A stretch of 59,171 nt of DNA, from the NCBI GenBank assembly GCA_029558835.1, contig JAKQDH010000108.1, forward strand, positions 1 through 59,171. The letters are read 5' to 3'. Position 1 is the stretch's first letter, and every line of letters starts with the position of its first letter. Both the position numbers and the translations under genes were made by a program. Shown piece after piece: positions 28,570 to 37,614 of this stretch. Origin of the DNA: Planctomycetota bacterium (lineage in GTDB: Bacteria; Planctomycetota; Phycisphaerae; UBA1845). The notes under the pieces were generated by a model. It was not told where the DNA came from and made no database searches. It worked only from the letters and a program-made list of their open reading frames with translations.

Positions 28570-29262
28570 CTACGGCTCAGCGTGCGGGTTCCCCTCCTTG
28601 TCTGCGGAGGCCTTCTTCACCTTGGCCCAGTCGATGCGGATACCCTGTGCCACCAGGTTGGCATCGTACTTGGCCGGCTCCTCCAGCAGCTTTTTGTCAC
28701 AGCCCTTGCAGCAGAAGTAGATGGTCTCGCCGGTGGGCAGCACCGTCAGGGCCGTCGGGTCGATCCGGTGCCCCATCACCGGGCAGTTCGTCTGCCAAGT
28801 GTAGCAATCCGCCAGGGCTGCGGCATAGTCGGCCGGCTTTGCCCGGTACTTCTCCATGCAGCCGGGCCCGCAGAAGTAGACCTTCTGCCCGTCGTGCTCG
28901 ACGCTCATCTTCGAGTCCACCGCCCGCCCGGAGATCGGACAGCGCACCTGGACCTTCGGCAGCTTCGCCAGCAGCTCGCGCTGCGCCGCGACCTCCTTGT
29001 CGTACTTGCCCGGCTCCGCCTCGAAGCGTTTGAGGCACTCCGGGCAGCAGAAGAAGATCGGCCCCGCATCCGCGGCCTTCTTGACGAACCAACTCGCCGG
29101 CACGCCGCAAACCGGGCAGCGCGGCAGGGCCGCCTGCTCTGCCTTCGCCGAGGGCGTCGCAGGCTCACCAGGCCCACCGGCGTAGGCCGCCGCCGCCCAC
29201 ATCCCCCCGCCAGCCACCAGTACCAGCGCCGCAACTGCAACCGATCGTACGCTACGCACCAT
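28570..29262 (-). CDS. Secreted protein with three YHS-type metal-binding domains
   Basis: 230 residues from the ATG at 29262, with GGAG about 9 bases upstream; the frame opens to 29409 without coding character. Signal peptide: VRSVAVAALVLVAGGGMWAAAAYAG. Three repeats each carry a CPxxG/CPxxGR start and a Cys-rich YFC/FFCC motif. These are CPVCGVPAS with FFCCPECLKRFEAEPGKY; CPISGRAVD with VYFCGPGCMEKYRAKPADY; and CPVMGHRID with IYFCCKGCDKKLLEEPAKY. YHS domains bind soft metals such as copper. As first gene of the cusCBA operon it is likely a periplasmic metal chaperone or buffer. Confidence 0.85.
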   Translation of the reverse strand: MVRSVRSVAVAALVLVAGGGMWAAAAYAGGPGEPATPSAKAEQAALPRCPVCGVPASWFVKKAADAGPIFFCCPECLKRFEAEPGKYDKEVAAQRELLAKLPKVQVRCPISGRAVDSKMSVEHDGQKVYFCGPGCMEKYRAKPADYAAALADCYTWQTNCPVMGHRIDPTALTVLPTGETIYFCCKGCDKKLLEEPAKYDANLVAQGIRIDWAKVKKASADKEGNPHAEP

Positions 29263-29443
29263 GATGCGATCTCCACTCCAATGGCCGGCTCCATTCCGTG
29301 AGACCGGCGTGCCGCCGGGCCCTCCCACGTCATGGGCGCGGAACATCCGTCCCTTGCACGGGGGATTGTTGCGGGGCTGCGTCAGGATTGCTTGTAACGT
29401 GCCGGTCACTTACCGGCGGCGCCGCTCCTGCGCGTCAGTCTTG

Positions 29444-29473
29444 TTGACACGCCGCGGGCACTGCGGGTACTGA
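29444..29473 (+). promoter_or_regulatory. Candidate selD promoter
   Basis: Perfect TTGACA at 29444-29449 and TACTGA at 29468-29473 with an 18-bp spacer, about 70 bases before the selD ATG. The -10 is weak. Confidence 0.4.
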
Positions 29474-29541
29474 GAGAGCCGGCGCCGGCCGGGACGCGGA
29501 TACGCCGCCCTTTGCCAGCGCGACCGAACCGGGAACGACTC

Positions 29542-30588
29542 ATGACGGATGCACGCCAAGTTCGTCTGACGGCCTACGCAAGCTGTGCCGGCTGAGCGGG
29601 CAAGCTCCCGGTCGGAGCCATGGCGCAGGTTCTGCGCAACCAGCCCAAGCCGACGGACCCCAACCTGCTGGTGGGCATCGACTTCTTCGACGACGCCGGC
29701 GTTTACCGGATCAACGACACCACGGCGCTGGTGCTGACCGTCGATTTCTTCCCGCCGCTGGTGGACGACCCGTACCAGTTCGGCCGGGTGGCGGCCGCCA
29801 ATGCCCTGTCCGACGTCTACGCGATGGGCGGCCGGCCCATCGCCGCGCTGAACCTCGTCGGCTTCCCCGATCAGGAACTGCCGGCTGAGATCCTCGGCAA
29901 AATCCTGCGCGGCGGGCACGAGCGGGTCACCGCGGCCGGGGCGGTCATCGCCGGCGGGCACAGCATCCGCGACCAGGAGGTCAAGTACGGCATGGCCGTC
30001 ACCGGCCTCGTCCATCCCGACCGCATCGTGGCCAACGCCGGCGCCCGCGCCGGTGACGTGCTCGTCCTGACCAAGCCGATCGGCTCGGGCATCCTGGCCT
30101 CGGCCGCCAAAGTCGGCGAGATCTCAGCCGCCGATTTCCAGGAAACCATCGACATCATGACCGAGCTGAACGCCGGCGCCTGCACGGCCATGCTCGAGGT
30201 CGGCGTGCACGCTGCCACCGACATCACGGGCTTCGGCCTGCTGGGCCACGCCCACGAACTGGCCCACGGCAGCGGGGTGACCGTCGAGATCGACAGCGGC
30301 CGCGTGCCCCTGCTTGCCAAGGCGCTGGAACTGGCCGACGGCGGCATCATCACCCGCGCCTACGCCAGCAACCTCGAGTATTTGGGCGATCGGCTTCTCG
30401 CAGAGGGGGCCGACGAGTTGTTGGTGGACGTGCTGGCGGACGCGCAGACTTCCGGTGGTCTGCTCATCGCGGTCGCGCCCGACCGCGTGGACGCGCTGCT
30501 CGCGGCCCTGCGCCGCGAACGGACGCCCTGCGCCGCCGTCATCGGCCGAGTCAGCGGACCATCGGCGCACACCATCGTCGTGCGGTAG
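29542..30588 (+). CDS. selD: Selenide, water dikinase, itself a selenoprotein (in-frame TGA = Sec18)
   Basis: SelD makes selenophosphate from selenide and ATP for Sec-tRNA and selenouridine synthesis. A start-to-stop reading gives only 322 residues from 29620 and loses the active-site loop. Reading back from there, the same frame runs through a TGA at 29593-29595 to an ATG at 29542 and restores RLTAYASCAGUAGKLP. Sec18 and Lys21 then stand exactly where catalytic Cys17 and Lys20 stand in E. coli SelD (GAGCGCK). Full length is 348 residues, the normal size. Downstream are the usual LTVDFFPPLVDDPYQFGRVA, NALSDVYAMGGRP, AGGHSIRD and DITGFGLLGHAHELA motifs. Sec-containing SelD is known in several phyla. 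The organism must therefore also have SelA, SelB and tRNA-Sec elsewhere. Confidence 0.93.
29596..29618 (+). promoter_or_regulatory. Bacterial SECIS-like hairpin after the selD UGA
   Basis: GCTCC (29604-29608) pairs with GGAGC (29614-29618) around a CGGTC loop that contains the GGU seen in the E. coli fdhF SECIS loop. It starts 8 bases after the TGA; the loop is 13 bases away, slightly closer than usual. Confidence 0.6.
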
Positions 30589-30609
30589 CAGCGGGATTCA
30601 CGCCGTGCC

Positions 30610-30639
30610 GAATGCAGAATGAAGAAGGAAGAATGCAGA
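30610..30639. repeat. A-rich CAGAATGAAGA repeat (family D)
   Basis: GAATGCAGAATGAAGA followed by a second AGAATGCAG. Same word as in the long hairpins at 34.3, 35.2 and 36.5 kb, here without an inverted partner. Confidence 0.65.
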
Positions 30640-30849
30640 CAGCAACGGCGCGTGCACAGGCTCCTTCTGCCATCTCAGGGGTGCCTTCGGCGTTCCGGAC
30701 GCCGGGTGCCATGCTCTCGCGCAGCGTGAGCATGTGTACGCGGCACAACGGCGGGCCATCCGCCCCACCGCATGGCCACGCCCGCGCCTGCACCGTCGGC
30801 CCTGCCTGCCGACAAGCAAGCCCCCGCGACCAATGGCCAAGGACCAGAC

Positions 30850-30874
30850 TCCTCTCCCTCCCAGGGAGAGGGGT
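30850..30874. repeat. GAGAGGGG hairpin repeat (family A)
   Basis: CCTCTCCCTCC/GGGAGAGGGG stem directly downstream of the minus-strand PEP-CTERM gene. Confidence 0.75.
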
Positions 30875-30888
30875 TCTGTTGAACGCTC

Positions 30889-31821
30889 TTACGCTCGTCG
30901 CTTGCGCCCCAGCAGCAGCGCCCCACCCGCCAGCAGCAGCAGGCTGCCCGGCTCGGGGACGAAGGCGAGGAACGTGGGGGCGAGCACGTATACCAGGTTG
31001 TCGACATAGGCGCCAGTTTGCCCATCGTAGCGACGCACTTGGTCCCAGGCTTGGTCGGCCACGTAGAGGTTCCCGTCGTGGGGCCCGAACGCCATACCGG
31101 AGGCCCAATGGAGGTCGCCTGCGTGCGGTTCCACGAAGTAGCCCAGCGCTTCGCCCGTCAGCGGGTCGTAGCGGGCCACGCTCGCCGTCCACCGATTGCT
31201 GACGTACAGCAGGTCATCAGGGCCGAAGATCAGGTCCAGGGGGCCGTCCAGCTCCCCACCTTCCACCAGAATGTCCATCAGGTGCCCGGTTTGCCCATTG
31301 AAGCGCACCAGCCGATCATTGGCCTCGCTGGTGACGTAGAGGTCACCCGCGGGTCCGAACCGTAGGCTGTGCGGGGCGTCCAGCCCCTCGCTGGCGAAGA
31401 CGTCCAGAAATGCACCGGTGCTTCCGTCGTACCGAACGATGTTGTTGGACCACGCCCCGGCCACGTACAGATTGGCGTCAGCCCCGAAGACCAGTCCCGT
31501 CGGACCGTCGAGCCCGCCACTGCCCGCCGGCACGAAGACGTCGATGAACTCGTATGTTTGCGCGTCGTAGCGGAGAACACAATCCAGATACGAATCCGCA
31601 ACATACACGTACCCATCGGGGCCGAAGGCGAAGCCCGCCGGATCAGGGCTGCTCCGGAAGATTGGGCCGAGAACGTCTCGAGTCAGCGGGTCAACCCTGA
31701 TGGGTTCGTCTCCAGAGATCCACAGTTGGAGCGCTGGCTGCGCCTCCGCAACCACTGCGGCAAGCAGAGCCAACATAACGCTTAGTGTGCCAACCACGCC
31801 CGCGTGCAAACTGGGACGCAT
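30889..31821 (-). CDS. PEP-CTERM secreted NHL/SMP-30-like propeller protein
   Basis: 310 residues. Signal peptide VGTLSVMLALLAAVVAEAQ. Six or so repeats of about 45 residues follow, of the form GPDGYVYVADSYLDCVLRYD, GADANLYVAGAWSNNIVRYD and GPAGDLYVTSEANDRLVRFN, which is an NHL-like beta-propeller. The C-terminus is a textbook PEP-CTERM sorting signal: VPEPGSLLLLAGGALLLGRK, then RRA. PEP-CTERM proteins are processed by an exosortase and released or attached to extracellular polysaccharide, so the genome should encode an exosortase. The ligand of the propeller is unknown. Confidence 0.9.
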   Translation of the reverse strand: MRPSLHAGVVGTLSVMLALLAAVVAEAQPALQLWISGDEPIRVDPLTRDVLGPIFRSSPDPAGFAFGPDGYVYVADSYLDCVLRYDAQTYEFIDVFVPAGSGGLDGPTGLVFGADANLYVAGAWSNNIVRYDGSTGAFLDVFASEGLDAPHSLRFGPAGDLYVTSEANDRLVRFNGQTGHLMDILVEGGELDGPLDLIFGPDDLLYVSNRWTASVARYDPLTGEALGYFVEPHAGDLHWASGMAFGPHDGNLYVADQAWDQVRRYDGQTGAYVDNLVYVLAPTFLAFVPEPGSLLLLAGGALLLGRKRRA

Positions 31822-31858
31822 AGTACTTACCCTCCCATTGTGGCAAACCCGGGCGGCC

Positions 31859-34224
31859 CTACTCCTGGAGGGCCGCGACGAGTTGCGGCACCATCTGCTG
31901 AACTTCAGAACTGATGAACGCCAGGCCCGGATCGAGCAGCGCGCACGCGGCCTCGTGGCGCTCGTCCTCGTTCAGGGCTCGCCCTGCCAGATCAAGGAAG
32001 CCCTGGACGATCTCGGGAAACGCGGTTGCCTGCGGCGGATCGTCCAGATCAATGAAGGTCAGGTACCCAATCAGCGCCTCACCGAACGCTTCCCCATCCT
32101 CCCCGCCACTTTCCCCGCCTCCGGGCGCCGTCGCGGCGCAACTGCAAGGGACGCCGCTCGGACAGTCGCCGATATCGGGCAGGAGCGTGCCGAACCACGG
32201 GTCGAACTGCCCGGCCCCGTTAAGCAGGTCGATTTCCCTCGTGACATCAGCAAGATTGAGCCCGCCGGAGTGATTGGTGTCCGCCTGGTAGAGGGTGCAG
32301 GTGGGCGGATTGTTGACGCAGTTGAAGATCGCGGTGATGTCGTTCGCGTTCGCAACTGTACTGCCACTCGGGGCATCGACATTCGCCGGGTGAGCGATGT
32401 AGGTCACGTAGCTGCCGTCCGGGACGTATTGAATGGTCGTCGCGGCGAGCGCCGTGATGGGGCGGTGCAGGACGAGGCGGTATTCCCCGTTGCCCAGCGC
32501 CGTCACCGATTCAATGAAGTTCCGCCCGTAACGCCAGTGACTGGTCTCGCACAACGCCCAGCATCCGGGATTGTCCGCGCCCGTGGCATTGTCCGAAAGG
32601 GTGATGTCGATCGGCTCGCTCGCGCCGCCGATGCCCTGCAAGGCGCCGAAGGACTTGTCCGTAATGGGATGCGGCTGCCGGGCGTCAATGGTTCCATCCG
32701 CTGGGTCTGCCCCGACGATCGTAGCCTCGGGGCAACCGGTGGCGGCGAATTCGTACGCTCCAATGTCCACCACGTCCTCCAGGTACTGGCAGGTTCCGGG
32801 ACAGAGTAGCCCGACGTCCTGCACCGCCGGGTCATCAACGAAGCGCTCGGCATCGTCGAGGTCGGAGCGCGTGCAGACGTTCTGGTCGCCGTCGACGTCG
32901 TAACCCTCGCTCACGGCGTCGCAGTCATCGGCCGCGTCGATCACGATCGAGGCCGCGTCCAGCCGGTAGTCACAGACCAGCGGGTCCCGGAACTCGGGGT
33001 CGATGCCGCGGTTCACGCCTTCGTAGTACACATCCGGCGTGGGAACATCCGAGGTGATGAACTGTGGGTCTACATCGCTGTAACGGAACACCGCGGTCGC
33101 ACCGTTAGTCAGATGAAGATCGTTCTGCGTTCCTGCTTGACCGTCGCCAGCGATGCGATTGCCCCACAGAATCGTGTTGTGCACATAGACGCACGCGTAG
33201 TAAGCATGAACACCTCCCCCGCCTCCCGTGGTGCGGTTGCCGCTGATTATGCAGTTCGCCAGCGTGGGCTGCGCGTACGCGCGGAAATCCAGAGCACCGC
33301 CGCTGCTCGGCAGGTTCTCGCCAGCGACGTTCTGCGTAAACACGCAGTTGTCGATGATCGGACCCCTGACGCCCTCATCCTGACAGGGGGCGCGCTCCCC
33401 TTCACACTGATAAGGCGCCCCCTGGTACACAGCGCCCCCGTGCACCGCCTTGTTGCTCGCGAACACACAGTGACTGATCGGTGGCTTCGCGCCACTCTCG
33501 AGGCGGATCGCCCCTCCTTTGGCCGTCGTTTCATTACATGCGAATGTAGACCACGCGATGGTGGGCCAACTGTCAGCGTTGCAGTAGAGGGCCCCTCCTT
33601 CGCCGTCGGTGGCCGTGCTGTAGCTGATGATGTTGTCCCAGAGCATCGGCGAGGCATTGTGGCAATAGATCGCGCCGCCGCGCTGGGCGGTGTTGCCCGT
33701 GATGACGTTCTGGCGGATCGTTGGATGGCACCCTTGGATATTGAACGCACCGCCAACCCACCCTGAGCACGTGGCGCCGGTGATCGTGAACCCTTCTACG
33801 ATCGGGTACCCGCCCCAGACTGCGTCACCCAGAAAGAAGATCGGCTGCTCGCAGTCCACCTTGGGACGGATCGTCGTGAACGCCGGGCCGGAGCACGAGC
33901 GGAGCGTCAGGCGTTTGAGCCTGGCATCGTTGTCGAGCTCGATCCTGCACTCGTAGTACTCGCCGGGCAGGGCCAAAATGACGTCATCATCCTGCACGTT
34001 GTCATGATTGAGTGCATACTCGATCCCGCGGAACGGATCCTGGTACGTCCCGGTTCCCGTTCCCTCCAGGTGCTGCGCGTCCGGCGGAGCGACCCACCAG
34101 CAGTTCTCGCCCGGATCACACGGACAACCCGCCCGGGCTCGAGGCAAAAAGGGCGTCATTGCAAGAGAGAGAGAGAGAGAATCAAGCCGGGCTGCATTCG
34201 CCTGTGGCTGCGGGAGTGAAGCAT
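31859..34224 (-). CDS. Secreted right-handed beta-helix protein, start separated by a (TC)8 frameshift
   Basis: The main frame (31859-34159 and open up to 34285) encodes a CSGPAFTTIRP start. Many beta-helix rungs follow, such as GGAFNIQGCHPTIRQNVITG, GGAIYCHNASPMLWDNIIS and GGALDFRAYAQPTLANCIIS, with a DTNHSGGLNLADVTREIDLL dockerin-like calcium motif near the C-terminus. This is a polymorphic outer-membrane/pectate-lyase-like surface fold. In this frame the N-terminus has no signal peptide. A strong start exists in another frame: GGAGGG at 34232-34237, ATG at 34224, then basic residues and LILSLSL. It runs out of frame at a (TC)8 tract (34165-34180). Removing one TC unit joins it to the main frame and gives a complete signal peptide ending PRARA before GCPCDPG. 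The gene is either phase-off, mutated or mis-sequenced. Confidence 0.75.
34163..34181 (-). repeat. Dinucleotide (TC)8 tract in the signal-peptide coding region
   Basis: A simple repeat of eight TC units on the coding strand, the only such tract I noticed in the window. It lies exactly between the well-formed start and the rest of the beta-helix gene. Seven or ten units would restore the frame. Confidence 0.8.
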
Positions 34225-34312
34225 CGACGAACCCTCCGGGATGGAGCCGAACGATACGATCAACTACCCACCGGGCAGTATACACGGACGTTACTCGGCG
34301 GTCAAGGGCGTC

Positions 34313-34420
34313 GAATGCAGAATGAAGAATGCAGAATGAAGAAAGGGGACTCCGAACGTTCCGGGCCCCCGCGTGTGCCGCGGCATGCTTTCTTCATTAT
34401 TACTTCTGCCTTCTGCATTC
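34313..34420. repeat. Long A/T-rich imperfect hairpin (family D)
   Basis: Arms 34313-34345 and 34388-34420 pair over 33 positions with 6 mismatches around a 42-base GC-rich loop. Each arm is built of GAATGCAGAATGAAGA words. Confidence 0.75.
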
Positions 34421-34635
34421 GCTGCTTGCCGGCCGGCGCCGCGTCGGTCGGAGCACCGGGGGCAAGCCGGTGACACACGCTTCGGGACGACGACCCCGCG
34501 CGTGGCATCCGTGGCATCCGGGTCCGCGGGCTCGCGCCCGCCGCTGATTTTCCCTGCGCACATACCAACCGCCCACACTCCCGCCGCGCGAGAGCATGAC
34601 ACCCGCACCACTGGACGCACGCGAATCCCCTTCGT

Positions 34636-34684
34636 GTTCTTCGTGCTCTTCGTGGTGAAAAACCGAGAAAGAACACACCACGAA
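34636..34684. repeat. TTCGTG repeats with a TTCGTGGTG hairpin
   Basis: TTCGTGTTCTTCGTGCTC, then TTCGTGGTG, a short A-rich loop and CACCACGAA. A small inverted repeat in otherwise non-coding DNA. Confidence 0.5.
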
Positions 34685-35218
34685 AAGCGCGCAGGCCCGC
34701 GAATGACGACCGGCGGCCACCGCGGGCCGGCGCCCGCGGCTCCAGGACGCTCCGGGAGTTCCGCTGGGCGCGCTGCGCGCACAACCACCGCGCACCCGCC
34801 GCCGGGTCTGCTTCGGCGCCGGGTCAACGTCAACCTGTCACCTGGAAGTCCGCCAGCAAGGGACTTTCTTACACCGGGCTGCGAGAATCTTTCCGTCCTT
34901 CTCGGCGAGCCCCCGGGGGCACCCGCTGCCTGCGGGCAGGAGGGGGGCGTCCCGCTTCGGCGGGCGGTCGGGGGGCAGTTGGCGGGTCCGCCGGAAGGCC
35001 GGCGGGGGCGCTCAGGCGCTCGGCGGCCACGCCGGGCAGGCCCTCAGACGGGGGATTGCGGAGGGCAGATTTCGGAAAGCAGTCATCATGGTGCCCTGCG
35101 GCACCCGGAGACCACGAAAAGGCGCCTGACCCTTGCGGCCCACCTAGGCTAGGGTCTCGACTCTGCAGAGCAGATCTCAAAGGACAGACTTCAGAAAGCA
35201 GATTCCAGAAGGTGGATT

Positions 35219-35267
35219 TCAGAATGCAGAAAGAACGTGTGCACGCCCTCTGCTTTCTGCATTCTGA
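35219..35267. repeat. CAGAATGCAGAAAG hairpin (family D)
   Basis: TCAGAATGCAGAAAG (35219-35233) pairs perfectly with CTTTCTGCATTCTGA (35253-35267) over a 19-base loop. Extra CAGA words lie upstream and TTCTGCATTC downstream. Confidence 0.75.
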
Positions 35268-35335
35268 CGTCTTCATTCTGCATTCGCGGCCGGCAGCGTG
35301 CCGACGCAACGTCCACGCCTGCGCCGGCCGCGCTG

Positions 35336-36016
35336 CTATTCCGCGTCGCTGGAGCGGGCACCTTCCTGGCCGATCAGGCGGACGAAGCGGCAACCCAGCA
35401 GCGGGGTTTCGATGGTACGCCGGCCGGTGCGCACGACGCGCACGATCGTCTGCACGGATTCGGCGCCCACCGGGGCGATAAGAATCCCGTTGTCAGCCAG
35501 TTGCTCGATGAGCGGCGGCGGGACGCGGGCGGCGGCGGCCGTCACGATGATCCGCTCGAACGGCGCGTGGTGGAGCAGACCTACACTACCATCGCCGACG
35601 ACGAAGTGGACGTCGCCGTCCAGGTGCAGGGTTCGCAAGCGTTCCTGCGCCTGGGCGCTGAGCTCGGCAATGCGTTCGATGGTGTACACGTGCGCACCTG
35701 AGGCAGCGAGGATGGCCGCCTGGTAGCCGCTGCCCGTGCCGACCTCGAGGACGCGGGCATCCTGGAGCGGGTCGAGCTGGGCGGTCATGTAGGCCACGAT
35801 ATAGGGCTGGGAGATGGTCTGTCCGTGGCCGATCGGCAGCGGGCGGTCCTCGTAGGCCGCGGCCCGGAGGTGGTCGGGAACAAACAGCTCACGCGGGACC
35901 GCCTCGAACGCGGCCAGCAGGCGCTGATCGCGCAGGCCACGCTGGTGGATATGGTCGAAGATCATCGCGCGCCGCTGGGCGAGGAAGTCCGGCTGCTGGT
36001 CGGGTGATTCGCTCAT
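35336..36016 (-). CDS. pcm: Protein-L-isoaspartate O-methyltransferase
   Basis: 226 residues from the ATG at 36016; a longer frame to 36067 adds 17 doubtful residues. It methylates isoaspartyl residues in damaged proteins with SAM, starting their repair. Motifs: FVPDHLRAAAYEDRPLPIGH, GQTISQPYIVAYMTAQLDPL (the substrate-binding motif), the SAM site RVLEVGTGSGYQAAILA, YTIERIAELS, VVGDGSVGLLHHAPFERIIV and LADNGILIAPVG. The length fits the bacterial family. It stands alone, flanked by repeats. Confidence 0.94.
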   Translation of the reverse strand: MSESPDQQPDFLAQRRAMIFDHIHQRGLRDQRLLAAFEAVPRELFVPDHLRAAAYEDRPLPIGHGQTISQPYIVAYMTAQLDPLQDARVLEVGTGSGYQAAILAASGAHVYTIERIAELSAQAQERLRTLHLDGDVHFVVGDGSVGLLHHAPFERIIVTAAAARVPPPLIEQLADNGILIAPVGAESVQTIVRVVRTGRRTIETPLLGCRFVRLIGQEGARSSDAE

Positions 36017-36173
36017 GACTACAGCATCCGCGCCGCCGGTGGACGGCGGCGTGTGCGAGAGTAGCATCGGCTCGCGCGGCCGACGCGGGACTGCGCGAGG
36101 TTTCGGGTTCTTTCGCCCACCAACGTGCCATCCGGTCCTGCGGCCGAGGTGGGACTTGAGGCGTTGTCGACGA

Positions 36174-36254
36174 CTACGTCGCCCGCGGGGGCGACGCTAC
36201 GGACGCTCCGATCCTATCACACTCCGCCAGCCACCCGATCTGTCACGGCCCCGC
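36174..36254. repeat. Partial copy of the 159-bp MITE-like element (family B)
   Basis: CTACGTCGCCCGCGGGGGCGACGCTAC-type hairpin followed by the element's right end (CCACCCGATCTGTCACGG). The left terminal repeat is not recognisable. Confidence 0.7.
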
Positions 36255-36419
36255 GGCCGGCAGAGTGTACGCGGGAACATTGACGCGGCCAACGGCTGCC
36301 CGCAACATGGCGGTACGCAATTGGGTGACTGCGGCCGCGGGGGCGGGGTGCTGTGCCTGGACGGCAGTCGGGGGCAAGTGTGGTCGCCGGGTCGAGGGCT
36401 TGGGCGGGCGTCATCGGTC

Positions 36420-36438
36420 CCCCGGGTCCCAAGGACCT
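36420..36438. repeat. GGTCC palindrome
   Basis: CCCCCGGGTCCCAAGGACCTGG; a diverged member of the AGGTCC group. Confidence 0.5.
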
Positions 36439-36468
36439 GGGGCACCTGGGCGGCATGCTGCATGATGA

Positions 36469-36528
36469 AGGCAGAATGCAGAAAGTAGGCCGGGCTCGCG
36501 GGCCTTTTCTGCATTCTGAATTCTGCCT
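36469..36528. repeat. GCAGAATGCAGAAA hairpin (family D)
   Basis: AGGCAGAATGCAGAAA (36469-36484) faces TTTCTGCATTCTGAATTCTGCCT-like sequence (36505-36528) across a GGCCGGGCTCGCGGGCC inner hairpin. Confidence 0.7.
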
Positions 36529-36596
36529 CCCGCAGTCGTGGTCCGCAGGCTCGCGGCATGGGGCAGACCCGCTACGTCGCGGTGTTCACTAGTCCC

Positions 36597-36616
36597 CCAG
36601 GTCCAAAGGACCTGGG
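36597..36616. repeat. CCCAGGTCCAAAGGACCTGG palindrome
   Basis: CCAGGTCC and GGACCTGG flank AAA: an 8-bp perfect stem, 28 bases before the start of the SAM hydrolase gene. Confidence 0.75.
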
Positions 36617-36644
36617 CCACCCAGCCGGCGGCGGGAGAGGTGCG

Positions 36645-37430
36645 GTGCAGATCATCACACTGACGACCGACTTCGGGCACAGCGACTACTACGTCGGAGC
36701 CCTCAAGGGCGTCATCCTGAGCCTGGCGCCGAAGGTCCAGGTCGTGGACATCACGCACGAGATTGAACCGCACGGCCTGCTGCACGCCGCGTTCGTGCTG
36801 CGCAGCGTGTGGTCGTGGTTTCCGCCGGAGACGGTGCACCTGGCTATCGTAGACCCGGGAGTGGGGACGAGTCGGCGGGTGCTGGCCGGTCGGTACGAGG
36901 GTCGGTTTGTCGTGGCGCCGGACAACGGCCTCGTGACGTTCCTGCACCGCGAGTTGCGCGCCGAGGCCATGCACGTGGTGGAGAACCCGCGCTTCTTCCT
37001 GCCGCACGTGTCGGGGACGTTCCAGGGGCGTGACGTGCTGGCACCGGTGGCCGCCCATCTGACTCTGGGAGCCAAGCTGCGCGACTTCGGTCGGGCCACG
37101 GACCGCGTGGAAGTGTTTCCCCTGCCATTGCGGCCGGCGGTCACCGCCCGGGGCGTAAGCGGGCAGGTGCTGTACGTGGATCGCTTCGGGACGCTGGTCA
37201 CCAACATCGCCCGCACGTCACTGTTGGCGCTGGGAACGCATGACCGGCAGTTCGAAGTGCTGGTCAACGGCACGAGCATCGGCCCCATCCGCGGCACGTT
37301 CGGCGAAGTGCCGGTCGGGGAGCCGGTGGCCTTCATCGGCAGCACGGAGCATCTGGAAGTCGCGGTCAATCAGGGCCGGGCGGTAGATCGCTTCGGGCCG
37401 GTGGAGCGAACGCGAATTGAAGTGCGATGA
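36645..37430 (+). CDS. SAM hydroxide adenosyltransferase (SAM hydrolase, DUF62 family)
   Basis: 261 residues from the GTG at 36645, which has GGGAGAGG five bases upstream. The frame opens to 36558, but that extension is repeat DNA. The family cleaves SAM to adenosine and methionine. Motifs: IITLTTDFGHSDYYVGALKG at the start, VVDITHEIEPHGLLHAAFVL, HLAIVDPGVGTSRRVLA, FVVAPDNGLVTFL, GRDVLAPVAAHL, and a C-terminal barrel with DRFGTLVTNI and EPVAFIGSTEHLEVAVNQG. It is related to fluorinase and chlorinase but lacks their halide-specific context; plain hydrolysis is the likely activity. Why a cell should hydrolyse SAM is unsettled. Confidence 0.92.
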   Translation: MQIITLTTDFGHSDYYVGALKGVILSLAPKVQVVDITHEIEPHGLLHAAFVLRSVWSWFPPETVHLAIVDPGVGTSRRVLAGRYEGRFVVAPDNGLVTFLHRELRAEAMHVVENPRFFLPHVSGTFQGRDVLAPVAAHLTLGAKLRDFGRATDRVEVFPLPLRPAVTARGVSGQVLYVDRFGTLVTNIARTSLLALGTHDRQFEVLVNGTSIGPIRGTFGEVPVGEPVAFIGSTEHLEVAVNQGRAVDRFGPVERTRIEVR

Positions 37431-37614
37431 GGAATAGCGAATGGCGAAGAGCGAATAGCGAATGAAAAGAGGCCGCCGCGCGCTACTGCTCCTCGAGCAG
37501 TGCTGCGCACTTGGACCGGTGCCGCTGCTGGCCCAGCGCAGGCACCCCGCAGTTCGGCGCCGTAACTTTCTCTGCCCCCTCTTGCCACTTGCCTCTTGCC
37601 TTCTTCCACATTCG
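37431..37614. repeat. GCGAATAGCGAATG repeats in a convergent spacer
   Basis: GAATAGCGAATGGCGAAGAGCGAATAGCGAATG-like tandem words begin at the SAM hydrolase stop (about 37432-37464). An inverted CATTCGCTATTCG lies at 37608-37620, so the 184-bp spacer could fold end to end. The same word (CATTCGCTATTCGCT) appears at 46857 and 46940. Confidence 0.6.

Larger units (their letters stand above)
30589..30888. other. Gene-free 300-bp convergent spacer
   Basis: It holds an A-rich CAGAATG repeat at 30610-30639 and a family-A hairpin at 30850-30874 placed 15 bases before the stop of the minus-strand PEP-CTERM gene. No ORF. Confidence 0.6.
34225..35335. other. Gene-free 1.1-kb stretch rich in repeats
   Basis: No ORF with family features. 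It contains the long hairpin at 34313-34420, a TTCGTGGTG/CACCACGAA hairpin around 34651-34684 next to a TTCGTGTTCTTCGTGCTC run, and the hairpin at 35219-35267. The segment 34880-35050 is GC-rich and shows only short imperfect repeats. Confidence 0.6.
36017..36644. other. Gene-free 628-bp divergent spacer with four repeat families
   Basis: It contains a family-B hairpin and right end of a MITE-like copy (36174-36254), two AGGTCC palindromes (36420-36438, 36597-36616) and a family-D hairpin (36469-36528). No convincing promoter. Confidence 0.6.

Noticed and set aside
29620..30588. SelD starting at the ATG at 29620
   Set aside because: It would lack the catalytic Cys/Sec and Lys; the upstream frame across TGA restores both.
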